DNA of 24,185 bases from Saccoglossus kowalevskii (GCF_000003605.2 NW_003134360.1:175401-199585), one strand, 5' to 3'; shown: positions 1 to 9,750, counted from the stretch's first letter. Translations and numbers: made by a program. The notes: generated from the sequence alone by a model not told the origin.

Positions 1-1749
1 CAGACGTAAAGTACAGAACGTTAGTTTTCAAAATATTTCTGCAAAAGTTCTATTAATTCAAAGTAGGTAGGTAAGAAGATTTTAATGTTGATACTGGAAC
101 ACGTGTGGTATGAATGCAGTTAATATTATACCACTACGGAATGTACTCTGGATCTGCACTTCAGTGTATTGGTCTATTCGGTTGTCTTTCAATCTGTAGC
201 AAAATTAAACTATAACGAATTGACCTCATTCAGTTACGATGGCATCTGGTTCTAAAATTGGTCAATAGATTTCCACGCGCAAGTGGTCGAGGAGTTTTTC
301 GCTAGACAGCCATAATAGATGTTTTTGTCTCTCAAATAGTGTTCCATTCACTCTTGTCAGCGCATACACTGTTCCCCTGACCTCTGTAACCATGGTATAT
401 AGTATATTGTTAAGTGTATCATGCAACTGGTATAAACTATTCAATCCTATTACTCTCAATATTGGTTCAGAATAAAACATAATGAATATTAATACATTCT
501 GTGTATTGTCTTACGTGAACAGGATTCAACATCCAGTCCAACACAATACCGGTGATTTGATCATGCACATAAAATATATGTACATATAGCCACTGTATAA
601 TATAACTAATACCCACATAAGGTTAACATACCATCTTGACATATTGCAAAACAATACACCGGACGTTTCTAAATGCTACGGTTAATTGTGCTATTCACTG
701 TTGAACACCCTTGACAATGGTCCTTGACGTCACATGAATAGACTTACTTGAAAACCCATTACACACAACTTACTGTGAGCATATTGATGTTAGCCTTGCC
801 TAATTGTGTTTTATATTTGACCGAGAAATACTCACCGTGTTTGTTTGTTATGTTTTTGTGAATGGTTATTCGGCTTGGTAAATCATCATTTTGTATCTAG
901 TTCCCAGGCAACGGATTTAAAAAAAAGAATTGATGGAGCAGATATAACTGTACACAGCATATACCAGTCTGTTGTAGTAAAATACAGTTAGATACAATGG
1001 TTTAAACAAGATTTCACGCCACAACTAGCTGACACATTTACCTCTGGTAAGACCATTTGAATATTAACACGTTGCGAACTTTTTAGCGTTGGCATGGTGA
1101 TTTCAAACTAAATATAATAAGATGAAAAGCACTAACACACAATTACGAACGTCCAAGTGTGGCGTCATGATGTAATCTGTCGGATTTATGTGGATAAAAA
1201 AGATAAACATTTATACTGGGGCCTGATCCGTTAGTTCAACTAAACTTTTGTTGCAGCAAGCACTGCACACTTGTTATATTCAACCTATTTACAACATTGC
1301 ATTTTTAAAAATAAACAGACGTTCACACAAACGTGTAAAAGCGACGGAATAACACTAATGGTCGTTTACATTTTGAATTATAATCATTATTTAGAGGTTA
1401 TAAATGCAGACAAGAAAATTTTGTGGCGAATTTAAGGCATGATCCACACTATATTTCACTATATTTCGTAATGGGAAATAACTAAATAATTCCACCCTGT
1501 ATTGTTTTCAAACAGAATGCATTGTACTCGTAAATGAAATGGTAATTTACATCATATTGCTAATAATATCAATTCTAACAACTTCCCTCAACTGTATTAC
1601 CTACTATCCCAACGAGTGTTGATATTTGTTTTACAAATAAATGCACATACCTAACATTACGTGTACATAAAGTCGAGTAATACTGCATTCTGATTGGTTC
1701 AGACGCTCAAGACAGACGTTAATAATAATAAATTGTAGCTGCTGCAATG
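1..1749. other. AT-rich non-coding stretch
   Basis: I see no gene, RNA or recognisable transposon here. The open frames are short and have no family signature, including a 72-codon minus-strand frame at 262-480. One small point: 1688-1704, read on the minus strand, matches the CTGAACCAATCAG part of the 43-bp satellite at 17791-18365, and 1685-1698 is repeated exactly at 10832-10845. Confidence 0.6.
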
Positions 1750-2049
1750 ACTGTTGGATATAAAGTAGTTGAGAATAATTGACTATTTTTTTCCACATTA
1801 AAGATATTTTTATATATGTATTTGAACATTACCCTGAAAACAGTCTACATTATAAAATTTTATGCCTGACATTGGGGAAATTTAGATTTTGAATCAAATT
1901 TCGAATAAACTTGCAAAACAAAATCAATGAAGGTGTATTTGAGTAATTGGTAGAACTAGTGACAAAAACAGATTACTGCCATTTGGCGATTTTAATCAAA
2001 TAAATAACGTCAGTAACCCACAATGATTAAAGACAAGGTATGAATGGTC

Positions 2050-2827
2050 TAGGACAATGCACACCTGAGTGAGCAACGATTGATTCCATGTTCAAAGATT
2101 TGGATTGGTTGACTAAACTGAGCGAAGGTCGTTCAATAGTCAACAAAAAGACAATTAATGTGCATATGTAAAGCAATATCATGGTCTCTTTCCTTATTTT
2201 AAACAAAATTAGTCAAGGCATACACAAATTAAAATTCCAAGATAACCCAAGATGGGCAGTCGTGTTAAATTGAATCACAAAACAAACAGTGAATGTGAAT
2301 CAGTGACTAATCATATTTTATATAATAAATATAAATTTGATTTTTTTAGATCGATATGAATTCAAAATAGACAATTGCTCAAATATGTTACGAGCTTATT
2401 TCAATGTCTTTTTGAATAATGTTAGGGTCAAACACTGGTTAATACATATGAGTAAGTAATAGTTTTAGTGCTGCGTGTTTCACATGGACATTCGTCCTTG
2501 ATTCAGAAGTAGAAAGTGTGGGTTTTTTTTTAATTAAGTTATGTGTATGTGCATATGAGTTGATGATAGTTAACAAGGTGCTGAGTTATAAAGTGTATTT
2601 TAGGTAATAATAAGATTATATAATTATATCTGAAGTTATATAAAACATATGTTAAGTGAGAAAGTTTGTCTTTGTGGTCATCTCATGTCATACGTGAGGG
2701 TTTGTCTGATTTTCGTGATATGGAATTATGCAGATAAGATTTATAATGTTTTCTGTGGTCATGTGGGTGTCAAGTACGGTACGGTAGGTGGTTTTTCCAA
2801 TACTTTATATTCAACTTGTACCTGGTG
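2050..2827 (-). pseudogene. LINE reverse transcriptase fingers/palm remnant
   Basis: This is minus-strand sequence downstream of the linker. Near 2620-2700 a frame reads like DHKDKLSHLTYVLYNF, comparable to the LLP.IT.I.N.SL segment. Near 2455-2485 STKTITYSYVLT resembles the HSTETAL..VLND segment. At 2160-2050 the text NCLFVDY, a stop, then TTFAQFSQPIQIFEHGINRCSL parallels the motif A block (LLVLLDLSAAFDT.DH..L..RL...GI.G..L). A possible trace of the YADDTQLY region (NSQLFSTTLYP) lies near 1757-1790, about 118 codons further on. The many stops show it is not functional. Assignment rests on pattern memory, not on an alignment program. Confidence 0.6.
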
Positions 2828-3323
2828 TTACAGATCTGTATGAATAGTTAGTGTTTTCTCAGCGAATAATTGAACTGTTATTTCAGCACTTGTATGAGAT
2901 GGTAGTGGCGATTCTTTGACTTTGTGTAACAGATTGTTGATGGTTAACATGTGACTTGTTTATTAGTCATATTCGCAGTGAGTGTAATCGAGTAATATAT
3001 ATTCTGTGTCGTTTTCTGAATTAGAATGACACAAGGAAGTTTGTAGATCTCTCCATGAATTGTCCAATTTTGTATTCCTTCATTTTCGCTCAGCTGGCGC
3101 GTTTTCTTTTTTTTTTTAATTCTAATATTATTATACCCTTTATATTATGTTTCATAGTAACCTCTTGATGTAGTTCAGGTGTAAGAAAGTCAAGATTTCT
3201 CATTGTGTCGTCGCATTGATCAATGAGTTGTTGGAGTGATTGTAGAATAGTGATTAAAAATAAGAAAATCTGCGGTAAAATTTGTAATGTCAATTTTTCA
3301 TTCGTCATGCGATTGGTTTCCAT
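2828..3323 (-). pseudogene. LINE linker between endonuclease and reverse transcriptase, remnant
   Basis: The first frame (3323-3090, 77 residues) has IDQCDDTMRN at residues 34-43, VTMKHN at 55-60 and a basic run KKKRKRA at 70-76. These correspond to the usual region that ends in a WYN...AKRKRR-like basic stretch before the reverse transcriptase. After a stop, the text continues in other frames with EIYK and YYS fragments. A second frame at 2944-2828 reads TINNLLHKVKESPLPSHTSA, then a VQLFAEK segment, ending in a stop. This matches the N.LLHK...SPLP......LA..FA.FF motif that opens the polymerase part in CR1/L2-like elements. At least three frame changes are needed. Confidence 0.75.
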
Positions 3324-3392
3324 GGTTTATGATATTTAGTAACTGGGATCATAAACGGTATATTATTTTGATTTCCTGGTAAAAATTTTGTT

Positions 3393-3710
3393 CTAAGTGA
3401 ATAATAAATTGTCTGGTAATGAGTGGTTTATGTGAATTCTTCTGGAAAATAAATGAAACTCGTCCATTTTGCGTGTAGACGAAGGTCGGTAGATAACAAT
3501 GATTCTGTAGTAATCAGTCGATGATTTGACAAAAGATTCGATGTATTCAAAAAATATAAAAACTTTTTTGTGACATTTTGGTGAATCTAAGGTTAATTTT
3601 AGCTCTCCAATGCCACCACATCTAAGTGTGTATAATTTAGTGGCCATTTTAAGAGGAAGAGATTAGAGAACTGATTAAAATGCTTAATTAGTGTCCAATG
3701 TAATTGTAGA
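3393..3710 (-). pseudogene. LINE endonuclease (APE-type) C-terminal remnant
   Basis: The enzyme family nicks target DNA for retrotransposition. The readable frame runs from 3647 down to 3393 (84 residues); its ATG is probably accidental, because similar wording continues upstream. Residues 9-14 (RCGGIG) match the GGGIGVL strand of these endonucleases. Residues 33-37 (FEYIE) and 48-60 (RIIVIYRPSSTRK) match the conserved FEYIE...R.V.IYRP.. segment that precedes the catalytic GDFN motif. After residue 60 the frame slips, and the catalytic Asp/His part is not recognisable. The N-terminal half of the domain is missing or lost beyond the (TA)n tract. Confidence 0.75.
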
Positions 3711-3767
3711 TCGCATCATTTTGGCTTATAAACGTCACTATAGTCATGTGCCTCACTGTTTGTACAT

Positions 3768-3879
<112 letters not shown>

Positions 3880-4078
3880 AAATATGGCTGATGAAAGATC
3901 GGTGAGGTGCGTGGCAAATACCTATGTAAATCAGTGTTGGAAAGAAACAATATTGGTTACATTTGATCACATTTCACTGATCACTCCGGTTCACTGCGAA
4001 GTCACCCTAGCTTCACAAACATTTCACTGTAATCTACATACTATTATATATTTTTGCATATGCAATCATTAATTAAAG

Positions 4079-4105
4079 CAGATGGCGTGCACGTGCACTC
4101 ATCTG
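4079..4105. repeat. 27-nt near-perfect palindrome containing E-boxes
   Basis: CAGATG and CATCTG arms flank a perfect GTGCACGTGCAC core, with one extra base on one side. The core contains CACGTG, and both arms are E-box hexamers. It starts right after TTAAAG (4073-4078), which resembles the ends of the TTAA element family in this window, but no partner end was found. Confidence 0.7.
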
Positions 4106-4281
4106 TTTTATTAGATGCAAATTACTCAACGAAGTGAACAACACGTCAGATTTCCAATGACCCCCACATCACTGATTGTAAGTGTCTCCCGATAATAAAT
4201 ATACGATTACAGTGCACGATATGTCGATAAAAAAACAGGTTGCGTGCAATATTGTTCCATATAATCTCATCGTCAGCATAG

Positions 4282-4444
4282 TTTTATTCTTGGTTGTTAT
4301 CAAATTTTACCCATAGTGTTTTATCCATAATGATCAACATTTTACCCACGATGTTCAACGTTTGACCTAGGATGTTCAACATTGTGCCCAGGGTAGTCAA
4401 TATTTCATCCACGATGTTCAACACTTTATTCTTGGTGTGCAAAG
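4282..4444. repeat. 21-bp minisatellite, about 7.5 diverged units
   Basis: Units begin at 4282, 4305, 4319, 4340, 4361, 4382, 4403 and 4424. The consensus is close to TTTTACCCACGATGTTCAAC plus one base. Five central units are exactly 21 bp. The first unit has 23 and the second 14 bases. The first and last units are most alike (TTTATTCTTGGT). The period is a multiple of three, and one frame is open except for a single TAG, but there is no other sign of coding. Confidence 0.85.
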
Positions 4445-5156
4445 ATAAGGTCGATAAAACGATGTAGTAACACTGATGATGCTATGGGGTGGCGCGATGC
4501 CCAAATATGGACCATGGCGATGGTTTTAGTAATATTTACATAAATTATATTTATAAATCAATGTTACACACATCATTTATACACCTCATTCTCTTAGAAT
4601 TTGAATTTTTACCTCATTTTTTCTACATTGTTCCATGGAAAAGACGGATGACATAATATCTCGTGATAAATATATAAATTATAGGTATCATTTCAGGTAT
4701 ATTATTTAATACATTTGTAGCTAAGTTTTGTTGACGCTGTTTCAATGCAGTGCTTTGATTGGATGAACAATCTGGAGAGGTCGTACGTACAAGTGCTTTC
4801 TGAAGCGTCTGCTTTTGGTTATTCTAGCGTGAATAATTTACACGCTTCAATGACCAATCACGTATCACAATTGTTGTTCACAGAAAACATAAGTGGCTCA
4901 TTCAAAAACCACATGGTTAATTCCCAAACTAAAGTCCACGCTGGCGTGTGTGAAATCAATTTGCGGTTCAGCTCTCGGATATGAATATTTCATTTTATAT
5001 AAGCTACATTTAGGACCATTCCGATTTTAGAACAGAACGCTTAGACATTATTTCAAAGGTATGAAGAGGTTTACGAATATTACCAGTATAGTAATTTTTT
5101 CATGAGACCGAGGCAATACTCACAATGTTTATGTCAGTAAACCTCATTTAACTATG
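4445..5156. other. Non-coding stretch with small inverted repeats
   Basis: No gene recognised. Within it, AGCGTG and CACGCT (4826-4846) form a 6-bp stem nested in TGAAGCG/CGCTTCA (4801-4849). GATTGG and CCAATC lie about 95 bases apart around them. This could be a worn palindromic MITE, but the arms do not extend convincingly. Confidence 0.4.
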
Positions 5157-5450
5157 TTAAAGGGCGGTAATCGTCACGCCACGCATGCGCGAGATATATG
5201 GATCTCATATAAACAAAGATGGCGACTCTGACTGTTGCGCAGATCAACGAGTACAAACTTAAATATTACCAAGCTTTAATTAGGTATTTTTTAAGTAATT
5301 CAAAGGTATCAAAGGAGTCACCGGCGGTAATTAGTGCAATCGTGCCCAGGTCAAACCTCATATTTGTGATTTCCGTTGGATTGTGGGAAAATCAATTTTT
5401 ATCAACACACATGTCACAAATGCGCAGCGCGACCACCACCACCCTTTTAA
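5157..5450. mobile_element. TTAA-flanked inverted-repeat element (family copy 1)
   Basis: TTAA stands at both edges (5157-5160 and 5447-5450). Inside, the left end begins AGGGCGGTAATCGTC and the right end, reverse-complemented, begins AAGGGTGGTGGTGGTC. Both continue into GC-rich sequence with CGCGC/GCGCA motifs. The TTAA duplication with matching ends fits a non-autonomous DNA transposon. TTAA targets are used by the piggyBac and Kolobok superfamilies; the A/G-rich termini are less like piggyBac, which begins CCC. Length is 286 bp without the TTAAs. It carries the open frame starting at 5219. Confidence 0.65.
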
Positions 5451-5464
5451 CCCCACATTTTTGA
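5219..5464 (+). CDS. Open frame starting inside the TTAA element, possible relic first exon
   Basis: The ATG has a strong context (CAAAGATGG). The first 22 residues (MATLTVAQINEYKLKYYQAL, then IR) have a balanced, protein-like composition; after that the text looks random. The frame ends 14 bases beyond the right TTAA. Possible donors after residue 22 (TTAG|GTATTT) and further on (AAAG|GTATCA) are poor. I do not recognise the peptide. One reading is that it is the N-terminus of the transposase or accessory protein of a longer parent element, kept when the inside was deleted. It could also be chance. Confidence 0.25.
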   Translation: MATLTVAQINEYKLKYYQALIRYFLSNSKVSKESPAVISAIVPRSNLIFVISVGLWENQFLSTHMSQMRSATTTTLLTPHF

Positions 5465-5632
5465 ACGTTTGTCAGTGTTTTCTACAACCCCGTCGTAATT
5501 GATTCGTAGGCATAGGCACGCACCACATCTGCTACAAGTACGCATCATCACGGGACACTCGTTGTATTCCTTCTCTGATCACCTGCTACCTGGTAAGCTT
5601 AGTAACATAAATACCAGCTCAGACAGCGTCAT

Positions 5633-5665
5633 CCGTCAATCGCTGACGGGGACGCGACGTCGCGT
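5633..5665. repeat. Two adjacent palindromes, CCGTCA/TGACGG and ACGCGACGTCGCGT
   Basis: CCGTCA (5633-5638) pairs with TGACGG (5644-5649) over a 5-base loop. It is followed at once by the perfect 14-bp palindrome ACGCGACGTCGCGT (5652-5665), which contains the CRE-like core ACGTC. They sit in a locally GC- and CpG-rich stretch about 40 bases upstream of the ATG at 5704. Confidence 0.8.
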
Positions 5666-5703
5666 TGCTGAACCTTGAATCGATCCCGTAATAGTATGCT
5701 AGT

Positions 5704-5994
5704 ATGCGTTATCTCAGTGTTGTGTTAGGCCGCTTACTAAATGCGTTCGCATTTGTTTATTTTAAGACATATCTACGTTCGCTCAAAGGTGGAAGGAAGA
5801 ACACGTCATTTAATATTATTCGGGAAAAGCAGAGTGAGACGGTAATTGACGAAGCGGGCGCTTTCGGTACCAATCAATCAACAGCTACGTTACAAAATAT
5901 AAGTTTTGCATCACAAAACATCACATCACCAGTTCAATGCCGTAAATGTACGTACATAGTAGTTCACGCATGTCTTTGTATTCATCAGTGCTAG
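5704..5994 (+). CDS. Unrecognised 96-codon open frame
   Basis: The frame starts with a hydrophobic N-terminal stretch (residues 1-23), which could read as a signal anchor, followed by a basic segment RSLKGGRK. It has no low-complexity bias. Upstream there is a TATA-like CATAAATA (about 5606-5613), the paired palindromes at 5633-5665 and a CpG-rich patch, so a promoter is conceivable. No domain is recognised. The two Cys pairs near the end (CRKC, CLCIHQC) do not make a known motif. A chance frame is more likely than a gene. Confidence 0.2.
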   Translation: MRYLSVVLGRLLNAFAFVYFKTYLRSLKGGRKNTSFNIIREKQSETVIDEAGAFGTNQSTATLQNISFASQNITSPVQCRKCTYIVVHACLCIHQC

Positions 5995-6503
5995 GAATAT
6001 GTTATGCACTTGTTGCCAAACATCGTTACATTGTAACTACACACAATTTCTGAGAACATTCTTACTTGACTTTATAGAAAATGGAATTAAAACTGCCTCA
6101 TACAAATACATGTACAATCGTCCGTAACCAAATAACTGCTATATACTCGCATGTGTACATATAATTTCTGCCTAAAATTTACACCATTATTGAGCAAATA
6201 TTACAAGATTTCAAACACCATGAACAACTAACACGTGTAAGTTTAATGATATAGTCTTAAAACGATGCGAAATATCTCTCAACTTAATGGTGTCAATATA
6301 ACTTGTCACGTGACTAATAAAAACGATCTTGACAGCACGTCTGTTCAGTATGAAATGACAGATGACTGGTCCGCAGGTTTTCTATTGGCGTTCGTAGCGA
6401 CGGGACAGAAATGCCGATCTGGATATTCACACACAGAACCTTGGCAGCATCTTGAAAAGTAAGAACGGTTCACTCTTCAATGTTAACATGAAAAAAACAC
6501 GAT
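5995..6503. other. Non-coding stretch
   Basis: I see no gene, repeat or regulatory cluster here. A 65-codon frame at 6265-6462 has no recognisable features. Confidence 0.5.
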
Positions 6504-6863
6504 CTGACGTTCGAAATAGCTCTGCTGTCCTACAAGAACATTGTGGTAGCTAAGTCGAGTACAAATTGTTCACAAGTATCAAAGCAACTGAGCTGGTAGT
6601 TTTTAAGAAGTTGAAAATGTCATTTTGTACCGAAAATGACAAAATAATTGTCAAAAATAGACAAATGAAGATATCGTCATGAAACGAACAATCTGCACCC
6701 AAGGTACCTACACACCAAGTATCAAAGCAATTGAGCTGGTAGTTTTCATGTAGAAGTTGAAAATGCAATCGTTGACGGACGGCAGACGAACGATGGACAG
6801 ACGACGATGGAAAATCATCTATATGAACAGGTCCGCTCAGTCAACTGTGATGACAGCGAAAAC
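6504..6863 (+). mobile_element. Hairpin-ended dispersed repeat, copy 1
   Basis: The left module (6504-6560, CTGACGTTCGAAATA and a CTGTCC-ACAAGAACATT-TGGTAGC segment) is shared with copy 2 at 19069. The right module (about 6770-6863) begins GTTGACGGACGG, continues as a GACGG/GACAGACGACG tract, then CTATATG-ACAG and a worn GC-rich stem ending GACAGCGAA. Between them a 46-49 bp segment occurs twice (6574-6619 and 6717-6765). This arrangement is typical of abundant non-autonomous repeats in lophotrochozoan genomes. Superfamily is not decided: the terminal hairpin would suit a Helentron-like element, but a SINE-like origin is not excluded. Confidence 0.6.
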
Positions 6864-6915
6864 TTCTGTCTAATCAACTGTTAAATGTTAAACTGTTAAA
6901 ACTACTGAACGAGGG

Positions 6916-6937
6916 CAGTTTCCAAAAAAAGAAACTG
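6916..6937. repeat. 7-bp perfect inverted repeat
   Basis: CAGTTTC and GAAACTG are separated by CAAAAAAA. It lies 50 bases after hairpin-ended repeat copy 1 and is short enough to be chance. Confidence 0.5.
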
Positions 6938-7543
6938 ACCGATTCTATAAAAAGCTCGCCCATTAGGAAGAAATAAAGACATTGTTTAGAATGGAACGAG
7001 AAAAATAGCCATATAGTCACGTACTATTTAGTGACAATTTGCTACGATAATTCCCTTATTCTTGTGACTTGACTTTTTTAATGCGGAAAGTAAACCGCCA
7101 CAATTGTTCTAAACTCAAACAATTTTAAGTTTGAATGAAATGGAATAATCAGATTTTCATTCAACGACTGCATTATATGAACATTGCTAAGTTTGAAAAC
7201 GCGCGCAGAGTAGAACCACTGTTTCACGACGAGTCAAGTTTAAAAATGATTGTCAACGTTACGTTAATAAACGTTATTTTTACTGAGCAAATGTCTAAGC
7301 GGTTCAACAGAAATAAGTAAAACATAGTACGGTTTCAATATATTTCTTTGTTCACAAAAGGCTTAAAATACGTTTGTGAAAAAACTTTGCTTCGCCTGCT
7401 ACCTTAATCAATATCATTTAAACTTCGTTACATCAGTAAGAAACATTCGATAAAACCACGTATAGATCTACTAAGCTGTTTTCTACAAAAGCACGAGTCT
7501 CCCGAATTGCGATTCTGTGTGAATACAGAGAGAAAAGGTCAAA
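6938..7543. other. Non-coding stretch beside a transposase relic
   Basis: No gene recognised. If the hAT relic at 7544-7690 once continued, its C-terminal part should lie here on the minus strand, but I could not find the hAT dimerisation motif. A 61-codon plus-strand frame at 7135-7320 has no known features. Confidence 0.4.
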
Positions 7544-7690
7544 CTATTTATGTATTGCGTGATCATCTGGTGTAATAAGTGATAGTAGACTAGTTGCGGT
7601 ATTATGAAAGGTTGTTATTAGTGATTTGCTTTTTTTTATTATTTCTTCTATCGGTTTCACTTTCATGCATAGAGTCTGTGTATTATTGGA
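7544..7690 (-). pseudogene. hAT-family transposase remnant
   Basis: A minus-strand frame (7762-7544) has residues 28-63 that follow the hAT pattern: NTQTLCM (compare AHTLQLC), then KPIEEIIKKSKSLITTFHNT and an ATSLLSLI segment. The family usually shows ..I..K.R.LV.HF..S..A...L between the zinc-ligand Cys/His region and the TRWNS motif. The expected TRWNS motif is not seen downstream, and upstream residues are not recognisable, so this is at best a short decayed piece. The assignment rests on one segment of about 36 residues. Confidence 0.4.
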
Positions 7691-8100
7691 ACTGATTAAT
7701 TTAAAAATGAAAAATTCGATTATCGTGGCATTTGGAAATATAACATGCCGAGTCATTTGCATGTATATTGTGTAATTACAATGTTACACACCGACCATGC
7801 AGATTTTATATAGTAATTTAGACCGATTCCGAATTATGTCAGAATATTAAAATTGCATCTACTTCAATATATTCAACGAAGGTTAATTGTAATCGGTGGA
7901 GTCGGGCAATCATAATAAGCAGAGATATGTGTTCAAATCTGTAATATATACTATAATGCTATTCGCGACGAGTGCCGATATTCCAGATCATCAAAACACA
8001 TGGTCATCACGTAAGAAAAAAAATAAAAATTAATCTAAATATAATATTATTGTGGAAACTCAATATGATTAAAATAAGTTCCTCATTTGGGCTTTGTTTT

Positions 8101-8154
8101 TATTTATTTGTTCAAGTTTTAAAATATTATTTATTTGTTCAAGTATTTTAATAA
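8101..8154. repeat. 27-bp tandem duplication
   Basis: Two head-to-tail copies start TATTTATTTGTTCAAGT at 8101 and 8128, with 27-bp spacing. They lie in a very AT-rich stretch (about 8000-8430) that also has an A15 run near 8391-8405. Confidence 0.85.
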
Positions 8155-9587
8155 TTAATATAAGTATATATTTTAATTTATTATTCATTTGCTTATTTTA
8201 TTCGCGGAAGGGCAATATTTATAATTATAAAAAACGAATTGTACATTTACAAAACACATTTTGAGCACGAAATTTTTTTTTGTTTTTGCTTCACCGGAAT
8301 TGTTATTTATATTGTTGTTAGAGCTGCAAATTATTGTAGTTTTATTTTCAAAACTCTTATATTAACTTTTTAAATGTTATTATGTTTTTTAAAAAAAAAA
8401 AAAACTATTAAAGCATAAAGGAATCGTATTTACACACTGTTTTTTTATTAACGTACACCTGCCCTACACATAGTACGGTATATGTACTGTGTAATGAACA
8501 TGTCCATTTATTGATGTCGGTATCATTATCTGCAGTCAGTACTTAGGTTAATTGTCAAATCCGTACGACTTTTTATATAGATTGTTCACACTTTTTGAAT
8601 TTTGAATATAAAAATGGTTCACAAGTAAGACTTAGCTTCCTTCTGCATTCTGCTTTGCAGTTTAGGCACTATGAAATTCATTAAAAATGTCAAAATCAAT
8701 TTGAATAAACATTTTTTAACATTTCATTCATCCCCATTTTTATTTCAATAATGTTGTTCGGAAAGGAGATTTAATAAGACACATAATTGATGGAAATTCA
8801 AGACATTGATTTAAAATATGAATACAATTTTTTATATCTCCTATTATTTTTTAAGACGTAAACCGTGAGATTGTATTATCAAATACTGTATTACTGAATA
8901 ACAGTTTTTCCTTAATGATATAATTACATTTAGGCTGCTATGTATCACTGGCAAAACGTAATCACATAATACAAAATAATTATAGTCAACGCTAATAAAT
9001 TACATTATAACAACTTAAAATCAATTTTGCACCCTATAATAACAACGTTGTAAATATGACGCGACAGTGCATTTCATAATTGTGATGAATATAATGACAG
9101 ATACGTATATAATAATTAAAAACAACAGTACATTGTATAATGTTATATAAAAATATTATTACAAAACTGTTTATTTTTACCTGTGTTGCATAATATTGAA
9201 AAACATGATTATAGTATTATATAGTGATTTGAAACACCACTCAAGATCTGCGTTACTACGCGAGTATTCAGTTAGTCAGAACATGATACAAGTCAATGGA
9301 CCGCGGTTCATGGTTGGTCCGCGAAAACATTGCATTGTCTCTAAGTCAGGTATTAAAATAATGAAACTACTAAGTACAAATTGCACATATAATAAACCAT
9401 ATTTTTAGGTTTACTTAAAAATACCTGTCATTTGTAATCTGGCCAAATGCATATAATCAAATACTTGTAAGTAATAAACAAATATAAACTGAGGGGTGTA
9501 GGAAAAGTTGGGTTCCTTAATGTGACAATGTCGGAATCATTCATTTTATTCAAAATCTGTTAATATTTGTTTGTTTGTTTTTTTCAG
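8155..9587. other. Long AT-rich non-coding stretch
   Basis: No gene recognised over about 1.4 kb. Homopolymer runs are common and CpG is rare compared with the island that follows at 9588. A 70-codon frame at 9196-9408 shows nothing familiar. Confidence 0.5.
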
Positions 9588-9713
9588 AGACAGCATTCCA
9601 AGTTCGCAAAATCGTCTGTAGACATCGTTTTCGCGTTCGCGCTTGGCGACGCGACCGGGTCGACATCAGTGAAATGTTCATCCCCACGTGACTGTACCTC
9701 GTCCAATCAGTAG
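9588..9713 (+). CDS. Possible 3'-terminal coding exon after a splice acceptor
   Basis: A long pyrimidine tract (TTTGTTTGTTTTTTTCAG, ending 9587) makes a good acceptor. From 9588 the first frame stays open for 41 codons to TAG at 9711-9713, reading RQHSKFAKSSVDIVFAFALG, then DATGSTS and more. The composition (Ala, Gly, Asp, Ser) and the jump in GC at exactly this point are exon-like. No domain is recognised and no partner exon is visible upstream. The opposite strand is also open (9840-9550, 96 codons), so a regulatory CpG patch without coding explains the region equally well. Confidence 0.25.
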   Translation, partial: RQHSKFAKSSVDIVFAFALGDATGSTSVKCSSPRDCTSSNQ

Positions 9714-9750
9714 AGCGTTCTGGGAACTGAGAGACGCCAATCGACACGTG
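9685..9750. promoter_or_regulatory. Paired CACGTG and CCAAT boxes
   Basis: CACGTG occurs at 9685-9690 and 9745-9750; CCAAT at 9703-9707 and 9737-9741. The order is E-box, CCAAT, CCAAT, E-box, roughly mirrored, inside a GC-rich island (about 9600-9860) in AT-rich surroundings. CACGTG binds USF/MITF/Myc-type bHLH factors and CCAAT binds NF-Y. A promoter here is an inference; no transcript start is visible. Confidence 0.35.

Larger units (their letters stand above)
1750..3720 (-). mobile_element. Decayed non-LTR retrotransposon (LINE) fragment, endonuclease to reverse transcriptase
   Basis: Read on the minus strand from 3720 downward, broken frames follow the order of a LINE second ORF: end of the APE-type endonuclease (3393-3710), the linker before the reverse transcriptase (2828-3323), and the first part of the reverse transcriptase (about 2050-2830, with fainter traces to about 1750). 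Each block keeps family-like wording, such as GGIG, FEYIE and VIYRPSSTRK in the endonuclease and INNLLHKVKESPLPSH in the linker. In the reverse transcriptase a palm motif-A-like VDY-stop-TTF is followed by GINRCSL. The style resembles the CR1/L2/Jockey group; I infer that from memory of the families and cannot fix the clade. Stops and frameshifts separate the blocks, so it is dead. The 5' side stops near the (TA)n tract at 3768, and no 3' tail was found. Confidence 0.8.

Noticed and set aside
5510-5600. Internal exon ending at CTG|GTAAGC (5591)
   Set aside because: The open part is about 27 codons and the upstream acceptor is weak; no family recognised.
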